A stretch of 7,278 bases of DNA, from assembly GCA_040507895.1 (NCBI GenBank), contig JBEVNX010000195.1, positions 1 to 7,278 of the forward strand, read 5' to 3'. The translations under genes and the position numbers were made by a program. This document shows, piece after piece, positions 5,955-7,278 of the stretch. The notes beneath the pieces were generated by a model. The model was not told the DNA's origin, searched no databases, and saw only the letters and a list, made by a program, of their open reading frames with translations. Within the stretch, counting starts at the first letter, position 1. The number at the start of each line of letters is the position of its first letter. The stretch is from JBEVNX01 sp040507895. GTDB taxonomy: Bacteria > Desulfobacterota > Binatia > JACPRU01.

Positions 5955-5992
5955 GCTTCGGAACACTAGGTTCCCGAAGCCTGGAAGATCAA
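5955..5992 (-). promoter_or_regulatory. Inverted repeat at the amidase start, with a possible leaderless promoter
   Basis: GCTTCGG (5955-5961) and CCGAAGC (5974-5980) are perfect 7-bp inverted arms. They extend inward by AAC/GTT across one unpaired base, leaving a loop of about 5 nt directly against ATG 5954. On the minus strand a TTGATC (5992-5987) and a TAGTGT (5968-5963) are separated by 18 bp. The -10-like element ends 8 nt before the A of the ATG, so transcription could begin at the start codon. The repeat would then overlap the -10 and act as an operator. If the transcript starts further upstream, the same repeat would fold as a hairpin next to the start codon. The hexamers match only partly. 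Confidence 0.35.
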
Positions 5993-6128
5993 GCGGCCGA
6001 CGGTCCCCGCCATAAGCGATCTGCGCAGGATCGGCGCGCATCGCGCGCGGCATCGATCTTAGAGCCGGTCGCTCCTCGATCGGCTGCCCCACGCGTCGCA
6101 GCTTCGCGATGAGCGACGCCGGGATCGA

Positions 6129-6163
6129 GAGTCGCGATCGGCAACCGCGAGAGCACGCGACTC
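6129..6163. repeat. 8-bp inverted repeat upstream of the sulfotransferase
   Basis: GAGTCGCG (6129-6136) and CGCGACTC (6156-6163) are perfect inverted arms with a 19-bp spacer. They sit 18 bp upstream of the TTGACG element, where an activator or repressor site could lie. A hairpin is the alternative, but the loop is long. Confidence 0.35.
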
Positions 6164-6180
6164 GATTGCTCGACTGCTGC

Positions 6181-6209
6181 TTGACGCTGCGCGCCGATTC
6201 GAAAACACT
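6181..6209 (+). promoter_or_regulatory. Weak promoter candidate for the sulfotransferase
   Basis: TTGACG (6181-6186) matches the -35 consensus in five of six bases. After a 17-bp spacer, AACACT (6204-6209) matches the -10 in three of six. The expected transcript start near 6216 would give a leader of about 65 nt to TTG 6281. The local sequence is less GC-rich than its surroundings. Confidence 0.3.
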
Positions 6210-6266
6210 TCTCGCCGAGACGTCACTGCCTCGACGCTCCCGGGACTGTGCGAATTCTATTCGATC

Positions 6267-6273
6267 GGTGGAG
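6267..6273 (+). promoter_or_regulatory. Ribosome binding site favouring TTG 6281 for the sulfotransferase
   Basis: GGTGGAG ends 7 nt before the in-frame TTG at 6281, whereas the upstream GTG at 6248 has no such site. A second good site, AGGAG at 6333-6337, lies 6 nt before another in-frame GTG at 6344, so the start remains open. Confidence 0.45.
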
Positions 6274-6280
6274 CCGAGTC

Positions 6281-7051
6281 TTGTCGCTTGCCCGAAGCGC
6301 TGTGGGAGGTCGTGCCTCCCCGGCGACGAGCGAGGAGCCCGCCGTGTTTCACATCACCCACTGGAAGGCGGGCTCGCAGTGGACACATCGAATTTTCCAC
6401 GGCTTGGTATACGAGCGGCTCGTTCTGCCGAAGGTTGGCATGGGGCAGTTTTTGCTCGCGCCCATTCAACCGGGCAAGGTCTATCCCACCCTCTACGTCA
6501 CGAAGGAGCAGTTCGACCGCGTAGCGATCCCCGCGAACTCTCGCCGCTTTGTGGTGATACGCGATCTTCGCGACACGCTGGTCTCCCTGTACTTCAGTAG
6601 CAAGGTCAGCCACGTGATACTCACCGAGCATCAGCGCTTGCTGCGCCGCGCGCTCGAGGAACGCAACCAGGAGGAGGGCTTGCTGCTCTTGCTCGAGAGA
6701 GAGTTGCCTTTCTCCGCCGACATCCAGCGGTCGTGGCTGAAGTCGGGGGAGTCGTTGCTGCGCTACGACGATCTATTGAAGGACGATGTGACGATCCTCG
6801 AGAACGTATTGTTGCGTCACTGCGGGCTACGGGTCACGCCGGAGCGGTTTCGGGACGTGGTGCTCGCCAACCGTTTCGAGCGCGTCAGCGGCGGAAGAGG
6901 GCTTGGTGAAGTGGACCTCGGCGCGCACGAGCGTCAGGGGCTCCCAGGCGATTGGCGGAACCACTACACGGAGCGAGTGAAGCGTTCCTTCAAGGACCGC
7001 TACGGCGACCTGCTCGTCGCCACCGGCTACGAGCGGGACTCGGACTGGTGA
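6281..7051 (+). CDS. PAPS-dependent sulfotransferase domain protein
   Basis: This cytosolic sulfotransferase-fold protein is 256 residues when started at TTG 6281. It should transfer sulfonate from 3'-phosphoadenylyl sulfate to an unknown acceptor. The 5'-phosphosulfate loop is HITHWKAGSQW (about 24-34; Lys29, Ser32). The 3'-phosphate site is IRDLRDTLVSLYF, with Arg94 and Ser102 eight residues apart as in the family. LRYDDLL (160-166) corresponds to the usual RYEDLL motif. GLPGDWRNHYT (220-230) is the C-terminal PAPS-binding loop, and the protein ends in GYERDSDW, a common family ending. Three starts compete: GTG 6248 (267 aa, no ribosome site), TTG 6281 (GGTGGAG) and GTG 6344 (AGGAG, beginning MFHITHWK). 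Its codons use A and T in third position more often than the neighbouring genes, especially before 6320, suggesting a different history. No PAPS synthesis or glycan gene is nearby to indicate the acceptor. Confidence 0.87.
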   Translation: MSLARSAVGGRASPATSEEPAVFHITHWKAGSQWTHRIFHGLVYERLVLPKVGMGQFLLAPIQPGKVYPTLYVTKEQFDRVAIPANSRRFVVIRDLRDTLVSLYFSSKVSHVILTEHQRLLRRALEERNQEEGLLLLLERELPFSADIQRSWLKSGESLLRYDDLLKDDVTILENVLLRHCGLRVTPERFRDVVLANRFERVSGGRGLGEVDLGAHERQGLPGDWRNHYTERVKRSFKDRYGDLLVATGYERDSDW

Positions 7052-7079
7052 ACGAAACGTCGCCCACCGGACCTGGGGC

Positions 7080-7278
7080 TTAGCGGCGCAAGTCCTCGAG
7101 CGCGCGGATTCCGTTACGGGTCGCGAGCGCGAAGACGGCCCCGTTGACGACGACCACGGCGGCGAAGCTCGCGGCGATGAGCGCCGTCTCGATCGCCGAA
7201 AGCGGCCGCCGGGCGAGGTCTGCGGAGACGATCGTCCAGATCGGCCACGCTTCGAGCAGCGCGTTCACGCCGATGAAG
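7080..7278 (-). CDS. C-terminal part of a membrane protein (5' end outside the window)
   Basis: The minus-strand frame is open from the window edge to TAA at 7082-7080. It encodes about 66 residues, beginning FIGVNALLEAWPIW and ending RNGIRALEDLRR. One clear transmembrane helix, LIAASFAAVVVVNGAVFALA, is followed by a basic, probably cytoplasmic tail. The segment before it (ALLEAWPIWTIV) may be the end of another hydrophobic region or a periplasmic/interfacial loop. The GTG at 7268 is unlikely to be the start because the frame continues upstream with sensible residues. The arrangement of a final helix followed by ATRxGIRALE resembles the ends of ABC-2-type permeases, but too little is visible to be sure. 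It is convergent with the sulfotransferase, with 28 bp between stops. Confidence 0.6.
   Translation of the reverse strand, partial: FIGVNALLEAWPIWTIVSADLARRPLSAIETALIAASFAAVVVVNGAVFALATRNGIRALEDLRR

Larger units (their letters stand above)
5955..6280. other. 326-bp divergent intergenic region between amidase and sulfotransferase
   Basis: No convincing gene is seen here. The region must hold the 5' signals of both flanking genes. It contains the inverted repeat at the amidase start, an 8-bp inverted repeat at 6129-6163, a TTGACG -35-like element at 6181, and the sulfotransferase ribosome site at 6267-6273. Both flanking reading frames stay open into it, the amidase to GTG 6092 and the sulfotransferase to GTG 6248, so part of it could be translated if a longer start is used. 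A plus-strand frame from ATG 6109 is also open but has no ribosome site and no recognisable protein. Confidence 0.5.

Noticed and set aside
5253..5969. Plus-strand open frame (238 aa) antisense to the amidase
   Set aside because: It is a composition-driven shadow of the amidase, low in hydrophobic core segments and without motifs.
6109..6600. Plus-strand open frame (163 aa) starting in the divergent intergenic region
   Set aside because: It has no ribosome site, its second half overlaps the sulfotransferase in another frame, and its sequence has no recognisable domain.
4537..7092. Shared 12-bp TAGCGGCGCAAG at 4537 and 7081 as a repeat or attachment site
   Set aside because: In both places it is the complement of a Leu-Arg-Arg-stop C-terminus, and the similarity decays immediately outside it. 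Coincidence at two gene ends is more likely than an att site, and no integrase is present.

Overview
The window is GC-rich, and most of its genes have third codon positions that are overwhelmingly G or C. It also shows GTG/TTG starts beside Shine-Dalgarno-led ATG starts and one Sec-type signal peptide. This fits a high-GC Gram-negative bacterium, for example a Myxococcota/Binatota-like or other proteobacterial lineage, but the sequence alone does not fix the phylum. I see no rRNA, tRNA, CRISPR array, insertion sequence or phage gene.

Layout. Positions 1-121 hold the C-terminal end of an unidentified plus-strand gene. A FabF-like beta-ketoacyl synthase lies on the minus strand (170-1426). Across a 214-bp divergent intergenic region with a good -35 box, two tightly coupled plus-strand genes follow: a DUF35-type zinc-ribbon/OB-fold protein (1641-2069) and an SCP-x-like thiolase (2080-3225). 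A small YfcE-type metallophosphoesterase (3383-3868, TTG start) and an exported PrxQ/Bcp-like peroxiredoxin (3892-4446) form a second plus-strand pair. A stand-alone amidase-signature enzyme is on the minus strand (about 4536-5954). A 326-bp divergent region with inverted repeats separates it from a short PAPS-dependent sulfotransferase (about 6281-7051, plus), which is less GC-rich than its neighbours. The 3' end of a membrane-protein gene (7080-7278, minus) runs off the window.

How the genes may work together. The clearest functional unit is DUF35 plus thiolase. In the known thiolase/DUF35 assemblies of archaea and steroid-degrading actinobacteria, the zinc-ribbon/OB protein binds the acyl-CoA and serves the thiolase-fold enzyme. 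The divergent ketosynthase is a second condensing enzyme with an intact Cys-His-His triad, so this part of the window looks like acyl-thioester C-C bond chemistry. The remaining genes look like ordinary accessory metabolism with no visible common pathway.

I did not find a convincing previously undescribed system. The points most worth a second look are the condensing-enzyme module, the SD-less amidase start abutting a perfect inverted repeat, the compositionally distinct sulfotransferase, and the exported peroxiredoxin with C-x3-C spacing.
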